From Actinernus sp. WN-2022 (Eukaryota > Cnidaria > Anthozoa > Actiniaria > Actinernidae): a stretch of 64,000 nt of DNA. Below are positions 44,688 through 52,599 of this stretch, piece after piece (position 1 is the stretch's first letter; every line of letters starts with the position of its first letter). The stretch lies in contig JAOWCC010001634.1 of NCBI GenBank assembly GCA_030867875.1, forward strand, positions 131,168,807-131,232,806. Reading direction: 5' to 3'. Both the position numbers and the translations under genes were made by a program. The notes under the pieces were generated by a model. It ran no database searches, had not been told where the DNA came from, and saw only the letters and a program-made list of their open reading frames with translations.

Positions 44688-45383
44688 ATGGTGATCTTAA
44701 ATATCACCTGTACCTCGCCTGACCATACTGTTTACCTCGCTGAGACCTTGGCGATACGTAGTGTGACCCTCCTCTAGGTTACTATTCCAAACAGCTGGTA
44801 AAACTTAAAGGAAGAGGGTGTTTATAGCTGGTGGGATACTAATGGACAACGAACCCAAAAATATCGTATACCGTTTGGAAATTACGATCTCTCTGAACTG
44901 ATAAGGCTCTTCAAGCCTGCGGTCGATAATAAAGCTATAGAATTCGCTAGCCGTCCAGAGTGAGGGGAGCATTATATGAAGATCTTGAATCGGTTTCACA
45001 TGTCCGACTCTCTATGTAACTTCCTCAGAATTTGTGAAAAGATATCTGATGCAGATCGAGTTGGGTTCCAGCCAAGCACACACCTCATTACCCTGAAAAC
45101 CCTCGAAGTGGTGTATGTCTGCTGTGATCTGGTGGATCCTAAGGGCTCCCTCACAGCTATAAAAAGTGCTATCCAGGCCAATCCCTCGAAAACTCTTGCA
45201 TGTCTACAGATTCGTGGAAGTAAATTCCAACAAGTTACGTACATGTACGTAGCACATGATCCCATAGAAATGGCTGCCTGGCCTTCGAACAGGCTTCGCA
45301 TATCCATACGTACGAAAAGTGGTGTGGTGATCGACTTTCACAACTGGCCCCGGCACTACGTATTAAAGCTTAACCTTGTTTAG
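44688..45383 (+). pseudogene. Polinton minor structural protein, three in-frame stops
   Basis: One frame from ATG at 44688 to the stop at 45381-45383, interrupted by TAG (44775), TAA (44799) and TGA (44961). Blocks such as YRIPFGNYDLSELIRLF, VYVCCDLVDPKGSL and NRLRISIRTKSGVVIDF follow a beta-rich protein family present once in most Polintons, thought to be a minor capsid or fibre-type component; that role is inference. The last 135 codons alone are open from an internal ATG at 44976. Confidence 0.6.
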
Positions 45384-45403
45384 TTAGAGTTGCCACATAT
45401 ATA

Positions 45404-46006
45404 ATGGCAAGCGATTCGATTCAACCCCTTCCGACTGCACCGCCAATTTATCCTACAATCTCTGGAGCTAACTTTCGCCTACAAAAGGCGTGTGAAACGC
45501 TCGCGATCATCGAGTCCCAAGAAAAACACTATGAGAGTATGCGTAAAAAGTATGCCCGAGCGCAGGGAATTGTCCATGGGGTCGCTGTGACCACAGATAG
45601 CTTGAGTGTGCTTTTATCCGGTTCAGGACTATCAGTTGCGCTAACCGGCTTTGGTGTTATAGTGGGGCTACCCCTAGGTGTTATTGGTGGGATCTGTGGG
45701 GTAATTTCAGCCTCTACAGCTGTTGGGGCTAAAACGCTTGGATTCAAAGTTTCTAAGCATGAGAAAACCGCTATGTTGGCAAAAACGAAAGTGAATACAC
45801 TTCGTGATCTTGTATCAAAAGCCTTGCATGATGAGAAAGTGTCTGTCTCTGAGTTCACTCTCATACTTGCCGAAGCAGAAAAATACGAGGTTATGAGGGT
45901 TGAAATTCGTCATACAGCTTTAATTTGGGTAAGGGTGAAACAAGTGTGGAACAAATTCGGTAAGAGCTTCGAAAAGAGCTGCGAGCAAAGTTGGGTTAAA
46001 GATTGA
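45404..46006 (+). CDS. Polinton protein with two adjacent hydrophobic segments, 200 aa
   Basis: An intact frame, starting MASDSIQPLPTAPPIYPTIS. A Pro-rich N terminus is followed by a charged helix (EKHYESMRKKYARAQGIVHG), two hydrophobic segments (SVLLSGSGLSVALTGFGVIV and GLPLGVIGGICGVISASTAV), then KHEKTAMLAKTKVNTLRDLV and SEFTLILAEAEKYEVMRVEI. The order (helix, hydrophobic pair, LAKTKVNT..VSKAL, EF.LIL.E.EKY) is typical of a protein found in many cnidarian Polintons. Function unknown, probably membrane-associated. It begins 20 bp after the preceding gene on the same strand. Confidence 0.65.
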   Translation: MASDSIQPLPTAPPIYPTISGANFRLQKACETLAIIESQEKHYESMRKKYARAQGIVHGVAVTTDSLSVLLSGSGLSVALTGFGVIVGLPLGVIGGICGVISASTAVGAKTLGFKVSKHEKTAMLAKTKVNTLRDLVSKALHDEKVSVSEFTLILAEAEKYEVMRVEIRHTALIWVRVKQVWNKFGKSFEKSCEQSWVKD

Positions 46007-46425
46007 TATTTCCTATGAGAGAAGCGAGCGGGGTACATACTTCCATATCGAGAAACGGTGTGGCAACCACTAGTTAGACCATGTTTTGTATAGGTGGGCT
46101 CGAATTGGGAATGGTAAGCAAGCAACTCGTTGATAAAACGTACAGTCGCACACTTACTTATAACACACCGTTTAACAACGTCAATAAGAGAGATACATGC
46201 TCCTGCATGGCGTAGCACCTCGTAGCTTGCTCCAACTACTTTGGTGTGAAGTATGGAGTTGATACCTATATTGTCTTCGATTGCCGTATGAACGATCTCA
46301 TAGACTATTTTTTGGAGCAAAGTAGTGCCGTGATTTCTAGGTAGTAATTTATCTGGTACCCCAGGGGAGGGGGTCATCAGGCGGGATTGCAACAAAAAAC
46401 GAGGGTGGTGGCCCAGAACCGCCAT
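45910..46425 (-). CDS. Open frame at the right end of the Polinton, doubtful
   Basis: A frame of 171 codons that starts inside the right terminal inverted repeat and overlaps the end of the preceding gene on the other strand. TTLLQKIVYEIVHTAIEDNI and GACISLIDVVKRCVISKCAT look protein-like, but I recognise no family. A start within the terminal repeat is unusual; an internal Met may be used or the frame may be chance. Confidence 0.25.
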   Translation of the reverse strand: MAVLGHHPRFLLQSRLMTPSPGVPDKLLPRNHGTTLLQKIVYEIVHTAIEDNIGINSILHTKVVGASYEVLRHAGACISLIDVVKRCVISKCATVRFINELLAYHSQFEPTYTKHGLTSGCHTVSRYGSMYPARFSHRKYQSLTQLCSQLFSKLLPNLFHTCFTLTQIKAV

Positions 46426-46438
46426 ATTCTATACTACT
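46368..46438 (-). repeat. Polinton right terminal inverted repeat
   Basis: The reverse complement of 34647-34717 over 71 bp. It ends ..CTATACTACT and is followed by CGCTT, the right target duplication. Confidence 0.95.
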
Positions 46439-46714
46439 CGCTTTTCCGAGTGAAATTCACGCATGCGCAAACGTTTTGCAGATCTGTCTTGTTGACCTCA
46501 GGGCCCAGTTCCTGAAAACCCGATTAAGCTAATCCAGATGCTGTTTAGTTTTATTTCCTAACTCGTGGTTTACTGATTTGAAATCGAAAACCTAATGTTT
46601 AACGAGGAATGGATAGTACCATGTGCCATGTAGTATTACAAGTAACCGTCAGACACACACCACCACAGGCCTCAGTACCTCCCCACCATTTGATTACGTA
46701 ATTTTTTTTCTCAG

Positions 46715-46809
46715 GAGTATCGCATAAACGCAGACCAGTTCCCCGAACCCTTTGTGAAAGGGGCTTGGGAAGGAGCATGGTGGGCCATCGTTACCATGAC
46801 AACAGTCGG
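46715..46809 (+). CDS. Glutamate-receptor-like K+ channel, exon 2 (pore loop)
   Basis: A 95-nt exon with acceptor TTTTTTCTCAG and donor GTATGT. It starts in phase 0, as required by exon 1, and ends after two bases of a Gly codon. It encodes EYRINADQFPEPFVKGAWEG and then AWWAIVTMTTVG. WW..VTMTTVG is the pore helix and start of the selectivity filter of potassium channels; the filter Tyr-Gly-Asp comes from the next exon, so an intron splits the filter. A broken duplicate lies at 34058-34120. Confidence 0.9.
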
Positions 46810-47707
46810 GTATGTACCAGGACTCAATTCCTCGAAGCTCTATTAGCGCTAATCCAGGATTATATTTGAACCCAGGATTGAATAGTGGCTTGATTGCCCG
46901 AATTCTACAAAAATAGTGGTTATTACTAATCTCAATGTCCTCAGTCGTTTGAACGGAGTTTGTTGTAAAATGTCTGTAACGTGACCAACCACGTGATTAC
47001 AAAATCTGGACATCTCATCTCCAAATGGGCCAGTCACAGTGCGATTTCTTGCTTATCTGATTACACTTCTGGTTGTTTCTAAAGATCTGTTTGGAATGGT
47101 TGATCCTGATAGATTGTTAAGGCGAAAATAGAGAAAACAGGTTACGTGACCTGTTCTTGGAACCAGTTTTCCCCAATTTTCTCACCTCCAATGGCAAAAT
47201 GTCAACCATTCCAAACAGAGCTTCAGAAACAACCAGGAGTGTAATCAGATAAGCCAGAAATCGTTACTTTGAAAATGCACTGTGACCGGCCCATTTTGAG
47301 TTCTTTGTTTGATTAGCCTTAAGGTCACGTGACCACCAAAACACCAGAATACCTAACTTAAAATGTTGAGACATAAGATTGCTTCCTAATTACAGATTTC
47401 TATGATATTTCATTTAAAAATGACAAAGTTAGCGAATTTAGAGTGTTTCAACATATTTGCTCAATAAACCATGCCTTAACATGCTTGAGAAGACGCAGTG
47501 TCCAGGCGGGAGCGATGAGTGTCGGCTGTTTTCTCAGGCTATTCGTGTCGTAGAGCAAAACCAACATCGAGTCAAAGAACCAAATAACATTGTTTTGCCA
47601 TCCCTCTTCTAAACCTACTGGAAATGATCCACCTAACACTGCCGATCGAAACACAGGGATTCAGATTGGACTTCGTTACAGAGAGACGTTTTAGAATCCG
47701 TCGCGCG
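46810..47707. other. Intron 2 of the channel gene, left part
   Basis: It contains a MITE at 47022-47298, annotated separately. TTAGCGCTAATCCAGGATTA near 46842 and TTAAGCTAATCCAG near 46525, upstream of exon 2, are related repeat words. The small open frames on the minus strand (46849-47037, 47448-47654) are unsupported. Confidence 0.4.
47022..47298. mobile_element. MITE with ~90-bp terminal inverted repeats
   Basis: The left side CCAAATGGGCCAGTCACAGT, then CTTATCTGATTACACTTCTG, GGTTGTTTCTAAAGATCTGT and TTGGAATGGTTGA, is answered by the reverse complement on the right (TCAACCATTCCAAACAGAGC and so on to GTGACCGGCCCATTTTG). About 277 bp long, no coding capacity. Confidence 0.85.
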
Positions 47708-48556
47708 AGAGTCTTGTGTAGCCTGGTACATTCCCATTATATTCTGCTACTCATAACGTCATAACTTGTGTAGCCTGATACATTGCCATTGTATTCTGCT
47801 ATTCATAACGTCATAACTTGAGTAGCCTGGTACATTTCCATTATATTCTGCTACTGATAACGTCATAACTTGTGTAGCCTGATACATTGCCATTATATTC
47901 TGCTACTCATACATAACGTCATAACTTGTGTAGCCTGATACATTGCCATTATATTCTGCTATTCATAACGTCATAACTTGTGTAGCCTGGTACATTTCCA
48001 TTATGTTATTCTACATTACATCATAACTTCTGTAGCCTGGTACATCTCCATTCTGTTATTCATTACGTCATAACTTCTGTAGCCTGGTACATCTCCATTC
48101 TGTTATTCATTACGTCATAACTTGTGTAGCCTTGTACATCTCCATTCTGCTACTTATTACGTCATGACTTGTGCAGCCTGATACATTTCCATTCTGCTAC
48201 TCATTACGTCATGACTTGTGTAGCCTGATACATTTCCATTCTGTTACTCATTACGTCTTGACTAGTGTAGCCTGATACATTTCCATTCTGCTACTCATTA
48301 CGTCATGACTTGTGTAGCCTGATACATTTCCATTCTGCTACTCGTTACGTCATGACCTGTGTAGCCTGATACATTTCCATTCTGCTACTCATTACGTCAT
48401 GACTTGTGTAGCCTGATACATTTCCATTCTGCTACTCGTTACGTCATGACCTGTGTAGCCTGATACATTTCCATTCTGCAACTCACAACGTCATGCATGA
48501 CTTGTGTAGCCTGATACATTTCCATTCTGCTACTCATTACGTCATGACTTGTGTAA
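47708..48556 (+). repeat. Minisatellite, ~52-bp unit, about 16 copies
   Basis: The unit is ACTTGTGTAGCCTGATACAT-TTCCATTCTGCTACTCATTACGTCATG with small changes. The left copies have ATTGCCATTATATTCTG and AACGTCATA; the right copies have ATTTCCATTCTG and TACGTCATG, so the array has two sub-blocks. It fills the end of intron 2 and runs up to the exon 3 acceptor: GACTTGTGTAATAG at 48547-48559 is itself a diverged unit start. Confidence 0.92.
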
Positions 48557-48559
48557 TAG

Positions 48560-48716
48560 ATATGGGGACAAGACTCCACGCTCAGTAATGGCTCGTGTTT
48601 ACGCAGTACTGTGGATGGTGTCAGGAATGATTCTTCTATCGATGTTAACTGCACAGATCTCGTCTACAAAAACCCTCCGGGAGATGAAACCTTATGACTG
48701 GACTGCACGTAAGAAA
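48560..48716 (+). CDS. Glutamate-receptor-like K+ channel, exon 3 (filter end and pore-lining helix)
   Basis: The acceptor is TGTAATAG and the donor AAA|GTAAGA, with a second possible donor 8 bp earlier (GCAC|GTAAGA). The first base completes the split Gly, giving GYGDKTPRSVMARVYAVLWM and then VSGMILLSMLTAQISS. TVGYGD is the potassium selectivity signature. The following helix resembles the M3 helix of ionotropic glutamate receptors, where SYTANLAAF is expected; here SMLTAQISS. The use of the later donor gives phase 0 and keeps the next exon in a family-like frame. Confidence 0.88.
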
Positions 48717-48834
48717 GTAAGAAAGAAATTGTCAAGAAAATTGATATAATTTCACGATATAATTTCACGATTTTTATTAATGACTTAAATTTTCTGCTGG
48801 TTTCTGTCCAATTCATAGCACTTATTTTGCTTCG

Positions 48835-49263
48835 CAGAAACAATTCATTGATTGGAAACTCATTTATTCTATTCCTTTCAAATGCACATTAGAAACAAAA
48901 AAACGAGAATTTCAAATCAAAATCCTTCACCGTATTCTATACACAAATCATTTGCTCTATAAAATTGGCAAGATACAGTCTCCTCTCTGCTCTTTTTGCC
49001 ATACTGAAGACGAAACTTTACAGCACCTCTTATTTCATTGTCCCTTAGTTCAATCATTCTGGCTTGCAGTACAACAAGTTCTAATTAAAAATGATTTATT
49101 TTGGAAAAATATAAATGAACTTGATGTTATTTTGGGGTTGGCAGAGCCAATTGAAGCTTTTATTTTAATAAATCACATTATTCTGCTAGCTAAAGTTTAT
49201 TTCTTATTCTGGGAAATATATAATTTTTGTTTTTGCCATTTAGCAATAACACATCAGCGATAA
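48835..49263 (+). mobile_element. 3' fragment of an L1/Tx1-type LINE
   Basis: It reads WKLIYSIPFKCTLETKKREF and QIKILHRILYTNHLLYKIGK, then SPLCSFCHTEDETLQHLLFH with a Cys-x2-Cys-His-like cluster, and a hydrophobic end, to a stop at 49261. This is the C-terminal domain that follows the reverse transcriptase in L1/Tx1-clade LINEs. The polymerase domain is absent, so it is a 5'-truncated copy. It lies in intron 3 of the channel gene. Confidence 0.75.
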
Positions 49264-50256
49264 TTTGTCTTTAGTCCACAGATTCCGAACCTACCGAAGG
49301 GAACTTAAGCGCTGTATTGGGACTTCAACACTCAAATATCACTAATCACCGTTTAAGAGGGTAGTCTGGTTAAATACTACATTTCTATACATTTTGAGCC
49401 GTTTTCATGCACACTTTATTTCTTCGATATTGCATGGAATCCAAAAATGCCTTCATAGGGTTATAGTTCAAATTTCAAAGTGTGCAGAATAGTTTGGAGA
49501 GTTTGGGAAAGAAAACTAAGGATGGGGAGACAAGTGAATATTAAACGAATAGGGATACACTAAGGTTTAATGTAGAATTAAAATTTCATTTTTAAGTTAA
49601 AAATTAATAGTTGGGCACAAAATATATCTGCTATCAACCAATGCGCTCGCGAGTAGACATCCAAGAAATTTGGTGCCTATTATTCTCTTTTTTTTTTCTC
49701 TTTTATTCCATTCACAATTCTCACCCGTTTTTCCTATAAATTAAAGCAGACCTACAAAACCTGACTACCGCTGACTAGACCAATCTTAATCCAGACGTCT
49801 TGTCACATTTTATCTGCCTTTTCCATGGAGCATTTCGCTATTTGGCTTTCGTTGTGGCGTTCCCGACTCTCCGAGAGAAATCTCTTCCACGAAACGATCA
49901 TTGATGTTTCATCATGCCGCATTCAAATTTTTGGAGGTAAACCACGTGAGAAACCGGTATTCAAACTGGTTTTTCAGGGTTTTTCCAGGTTTGACGTCAC
50001 TTCAGCATGACTTGATGGCGTCCTTCCATCTGTGCCAACAGTAAGGCACGTGCTTATACGTCACTGGTTTTCCAAAGTAACTGTCGCGAATGCTCACCAC
50101 GAAAAATGACCGTTTCGTAGCATAGGTTTCTCTCGGGAAGTCAGTAACGCCACGAGAGCCAAATAGCGAAATACCCCGTCGAAAAAGCAGAGAAAAAGTG
50201 AGAAATCTCTGATAGTATAGGGTAGATTCTTGTATGACGCGATGAATGTTTTACAG
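49264..50256. other. Intron 3 of the channel gene, right part
   Basis: No gene or clear repeat boundary. GCTCTCGTGGCGTT-type and ATTTCGCTATTTGGCTTTCG words near 49840 are answered in inverse form near 50150-50170 (AGCCAAATAGCGAAATA), so a palindromic repeat of about 340 bp (49825-50175) is probably present. Confidence 0.45.
49826..50176. mobile_element. Probable MITE with CATTTCGCTATTTGGCT ends
   Basis: ATTTCGCTATTTGGCT (49832 on) and its reverse complement AGCCAAATAGCGAAAT (50158-50173) enclose about 340 bp, and the arms continue inward with CTCTCCGAGAGAAAT against ATTTCTCTCGGGA-like sequence in diverged form. The internal sequence does not code for a recognisable protein. The limits are approximate. 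Confidence 0.5.
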
Positions 50257-50323
50257 GTCGGGGTGCCAAAAGGATTGATGAACTTCAGTCAAGACACATA
50301 CCTGCATGGAGCCGTGATTACAG
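50257..50323 (+). CDS. Glutamate-receptor-like K+ channel, exon 4 (S2 start)
   Basis: A 67-nt exon with acceptor TGTTTTACAG and donor GTACCA. Joined to exon 3 in phase 0 it reads VGVPKGLMNFSQDTYLHGAV plus IT, ending phase 1. VGVPKG fits the (V/I)GVxxG beginning of the S2 ligand-binding half in ionotropic glutamate receptors and periplasmic amino acid-binding proteins. Confidence 0.75.
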
Positions 50324-50770
50324 GTACCAATTAACATAAGCCAAAATGAATGATTTCAGAGAAGCACTGTAATGGTGTTGATGGTTGGAGGAGTTCATAG
50401 TTCTTTAGATGCGATGATACATGTCTTTATCACATGACCCGACGGCCCCCGCGCGCTTTCCTTTTAAAAACCATTTACCAAGTCACCAAGTCACGTGATG
50501 GGGGCCCTACGTGTTTACGATGCGGTCCGAAAAAAAACATCCAGCTTTCCTTGAATTTTGCTCGTTGTTTTGCCATTATTTAAACAAACTAAGTGTTCAT
50601 ATGATAAAAAAACCTATTGACTGAGTAAGGTCGGACCGAAGGGAAATTATTTGGCTCTCGGTTAATGTGTATGGAACTCGCTGGGCTCGGTACGAACGTC
50701 ATGACCTCGAGACAAATATTTTACCGTCCGACCCTACCTCTCACACAATAACTACCTAATATGGAAATAA

Positions 50771-51120
50771 GGTATAACCAGGAGCCCATTACCAGGAGCG
50801 TCCATATATACTATACCCGTGAGTCAGCGTATGAGCGGTTTGAGCTATTTTTAGAACATGTTTCCTGGGTAACTGCCTTCTCGCTCTGCTGCGATCGTGC
50901 ATATGCTTGCCGTAATTATCGAGATTAAGAATGATCTATTGTTCTTTGAGGTGATTTTACTAACGCTGCATTGTCCTGACTATGGTTTGATTGGATTCCC
51001 AAAGTGTGGGAACATGAACGCCCGTGAGATCTGTTCTAAATATAGCTCAATCCGATCATACGCTGACTCACAGACCTAGTATGGGAGATGGACGCTCCTG
51101 TAATGGGCTCCTGGTATAAC
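50771..51120. mobile_element. MITE with ~75-bp terminal inverted repeats
   Basis: GGTATAACCAGGAGCCCATT, CCAGGAGCGTCCAT and GTGAGTCAGCGTATGAGCGG on the left are answered by the reverse complement on the right (CGCTGACTCACAGACC, GGACGCTCCTGTAATGGGCT, CCTGGTATAAC). 350 bp, no coding capacity. The 60-codon open frame at 50897-51079 lies wholly within it and is not a gene. Confidence 0.88.
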
Positions 51121-51397
51121 ACATGTTTGAGTGAGAAAGGCAAAAAGAGCATTCAGGACGTAGGTAAAATATATCATCTAAAATATACATAACCCAATTT
51201 TTTTAAACAAGAAAGCCTCTCAGGTTGGCCAAATTACAGGCGTTTTGAAACATTTAGGTGAGATTCGTTTGCCTCAAGAGTTCTGAGTTGAATAGAAGCT
51301 GAACTTGTGTTTCTGCTACTAGGTAAGATGGCGCATAGGTATGAATAGATCCAGTTATCCATTATTGTTTTCGCATTAGTTATCAATTGTACTGCAG

Positions 51398-51544
51398 AAT
51401 ATGACAGCCATATGGACATCAACGATGCGCTGACGAACGGAAAAGAGGAATTTATCGTAGTATATAAATGTCCAACAAAGATTCGGTATTGGCAATTGGT
51501 TGAAGTGAAACACCGTCATCCGATTGGAGTGATCGTTGCTATAG
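51398..51544 (+). CDS. Glutamate-receptor-like K+ channel, exon 5 (S2 core)
   Basis: A 147-nt exon with acceptor TTGTACTGCAG and donor GTACGT; it enters with two bases that complete a Glu codon from exon 4 and ends in phase 1. It encodes YDSHMDINDALTNGKEEFIV and then VYKCPTKIRYWQLVEVKHRH, PIGVIVAI. The pattern YxS..D...AL.NGK..F......L.Y...........GV.V is that of the S2 half of glutamate receptors. The usual acidic residue that contacts the amino group in this lobe is not obvious. Confidence 0.78.
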
Positions 51545-51603
51545 GTACGTAACAATTAAATGAATAACTACTCTGAATTTCTAACGAGACCTGAAACAAC
51601 CAT

Positions 51604-51828
51604 AGGGGCTGATCAAACTCAGGACCCAGCTAAACCATAGATCGAATTGGAATTTAACGTTGGTTTTTGTGGAGGGAGGAAAACCGGAGAACCTGCAGAA
51701 AAGGCATTGGAGCAAGGGCGAGATATACCAAACAAACTCAACTCGCGTATGGCATATCCGGGGATCGAACCTGGGCCACAGAGGTGAGAGGCGAAGCGCT
51801 TAACCACTGCACCACCCCGGTTCCTCTG
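51604..51828 (-). mobile_element. tRNA-derived SINE
   Basis: On the minus strand it begins GGAACCGGGGTGGTGCAGTG (A box GGTGGTGCAGTGG) and has CCAGGTTCGATCCCCGG (B box), then a body with TTCTGCAGGTTCTCCGGTTT and TCCTCCCTCC. It shares head and body layout with the element at 24455-24652. It lies between exons 5 and 6. Confidence 0.82.
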
Positions 51829-51884
51829 TAACAAAATAGTTTTGGTGCACTATTCTTTGTCTCTCTTCTCATTTAAGGGGTCAG

Positions 51885-52020
51885 CATTCTGCTTGGCCGA
51901 GAGCAAACAGTGTACAATGTTTTCTAAAACAGTACCAAAACGATGTCAGTGGATGTACGAGCTATACGCGACAATATTCAACGTCATTCCAACAGATCAG
52001 AAATGCAACTTATATCTAAG
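51885..52020 (+). CDS. Glutamate-receptor-like K+ channel, exon 6 (S2 end)
   Basis: The acceptor GGGGTCAG was chosen over the nearer TTTAAG because only the former keeps the frame with exon 5. 136 nt, ending phase 2 at AAG|GTCATG. It encodes AFCLAESKQCTMFSKTVPKR and then CQWMYELYATIFNVIPTDQK, CNLYLR. In glutamate receptors a G(I/V)A(F/L) strand followed by a Lys/Ser turn and a helix occurs at this place; VIVAI|AFCLAES is compatible. The donor is not strong. Confidence 0.62.
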
Positions 52021-52599
52021 GTCATGCTTATATGATGCAGACTAACCCGGTTACTGACGGGCTGATAGGCTTTACCGAGATCTCGGCATGCATGGCTTTC
52101 AAACACACCAAAAATATTTCTACGGTTATGTGAAACCGGGATAGACCGACAAGACGATATCCTGGCATTTCGCCAGCCTTATTCTCAACAACAACTAAAG
52201 ACCCGGACATAGAACACATGTAAATTGCGCGTGGCCTGCATGGTGCTGTGTAACGCGTCACAACATATCTCCCCCTTTTATGAATTGCTTCTTTAAGTAT
52301 GGCCTAATGTGAAATAGCAAGTAAATTAGCAACTAACAACAACTTTTAACTGTCTCGCAGTCTGTCGCTCTTGAGTTTTCTTGAAGAAATTTAACCTTCA
52401 ATAACTTAATTAACTTGCAATAACTCAGTTCAACATTTCTGGAATCATTTTGGGACATCGTCCATCAAGTGTATATACTGGTCTGCGTCTCTCTCTCTCT
52501 TTGGTCTGTCGCCATGTCTTGGTGTACCTGAGGGTTGAGTCACAGCTTGACGTCTGTGTGACTTGTCCTCATATTGCTGGTCTTTATCCTGATTATGTA

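Larger units (their letters stand above)
34647..46438. mobile_element. Polinton/Maverick element, 11.8 kb
   Basis: The ends are inverted repeats of 71 bp (34647-34717 and 46368-46438) that begin AGTAGTATAGAATATGGCGG. CGCTT flanks both sides (34642-34646 and 46439-46443), so the insertion is complete with a 5-6-bp target duplication. Polintons start with AG and make 6-bp duplications. Inside are a protein-primed family B DNA polymerase and a retroviral-type integrase, convergent with overlapping ends, plus structural genes of the cnidarian Polinton type. I found no FtsK-like packaging ATPase and no adenain-like protease. At 11.8 kb it is short for the class (usually 15-20 kb). It sits in the first intron of the channel gene. 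Confidence 0.95.

Noticed and set aside
44688..44990. Recoded stop codons in the Polinton minor structural gene
   Set aside because: All three stop types (TAG, TAA, TGA) occur and other genes of the element have frameshifts, so decay is the simpler reading.
34058..46779. The two pore-exon copies as a long target duplication of the Polinton
   Set aside because: The copies lie several hundred bases away from the element ends, differ at many positions, and the true flanking duplication is CGCTT.
47708..48556. CRISPR-like array
   Set aside because: The ~52-bp units are head-to-tail without unique spacers in an animal intron, so it is a minisatellite.
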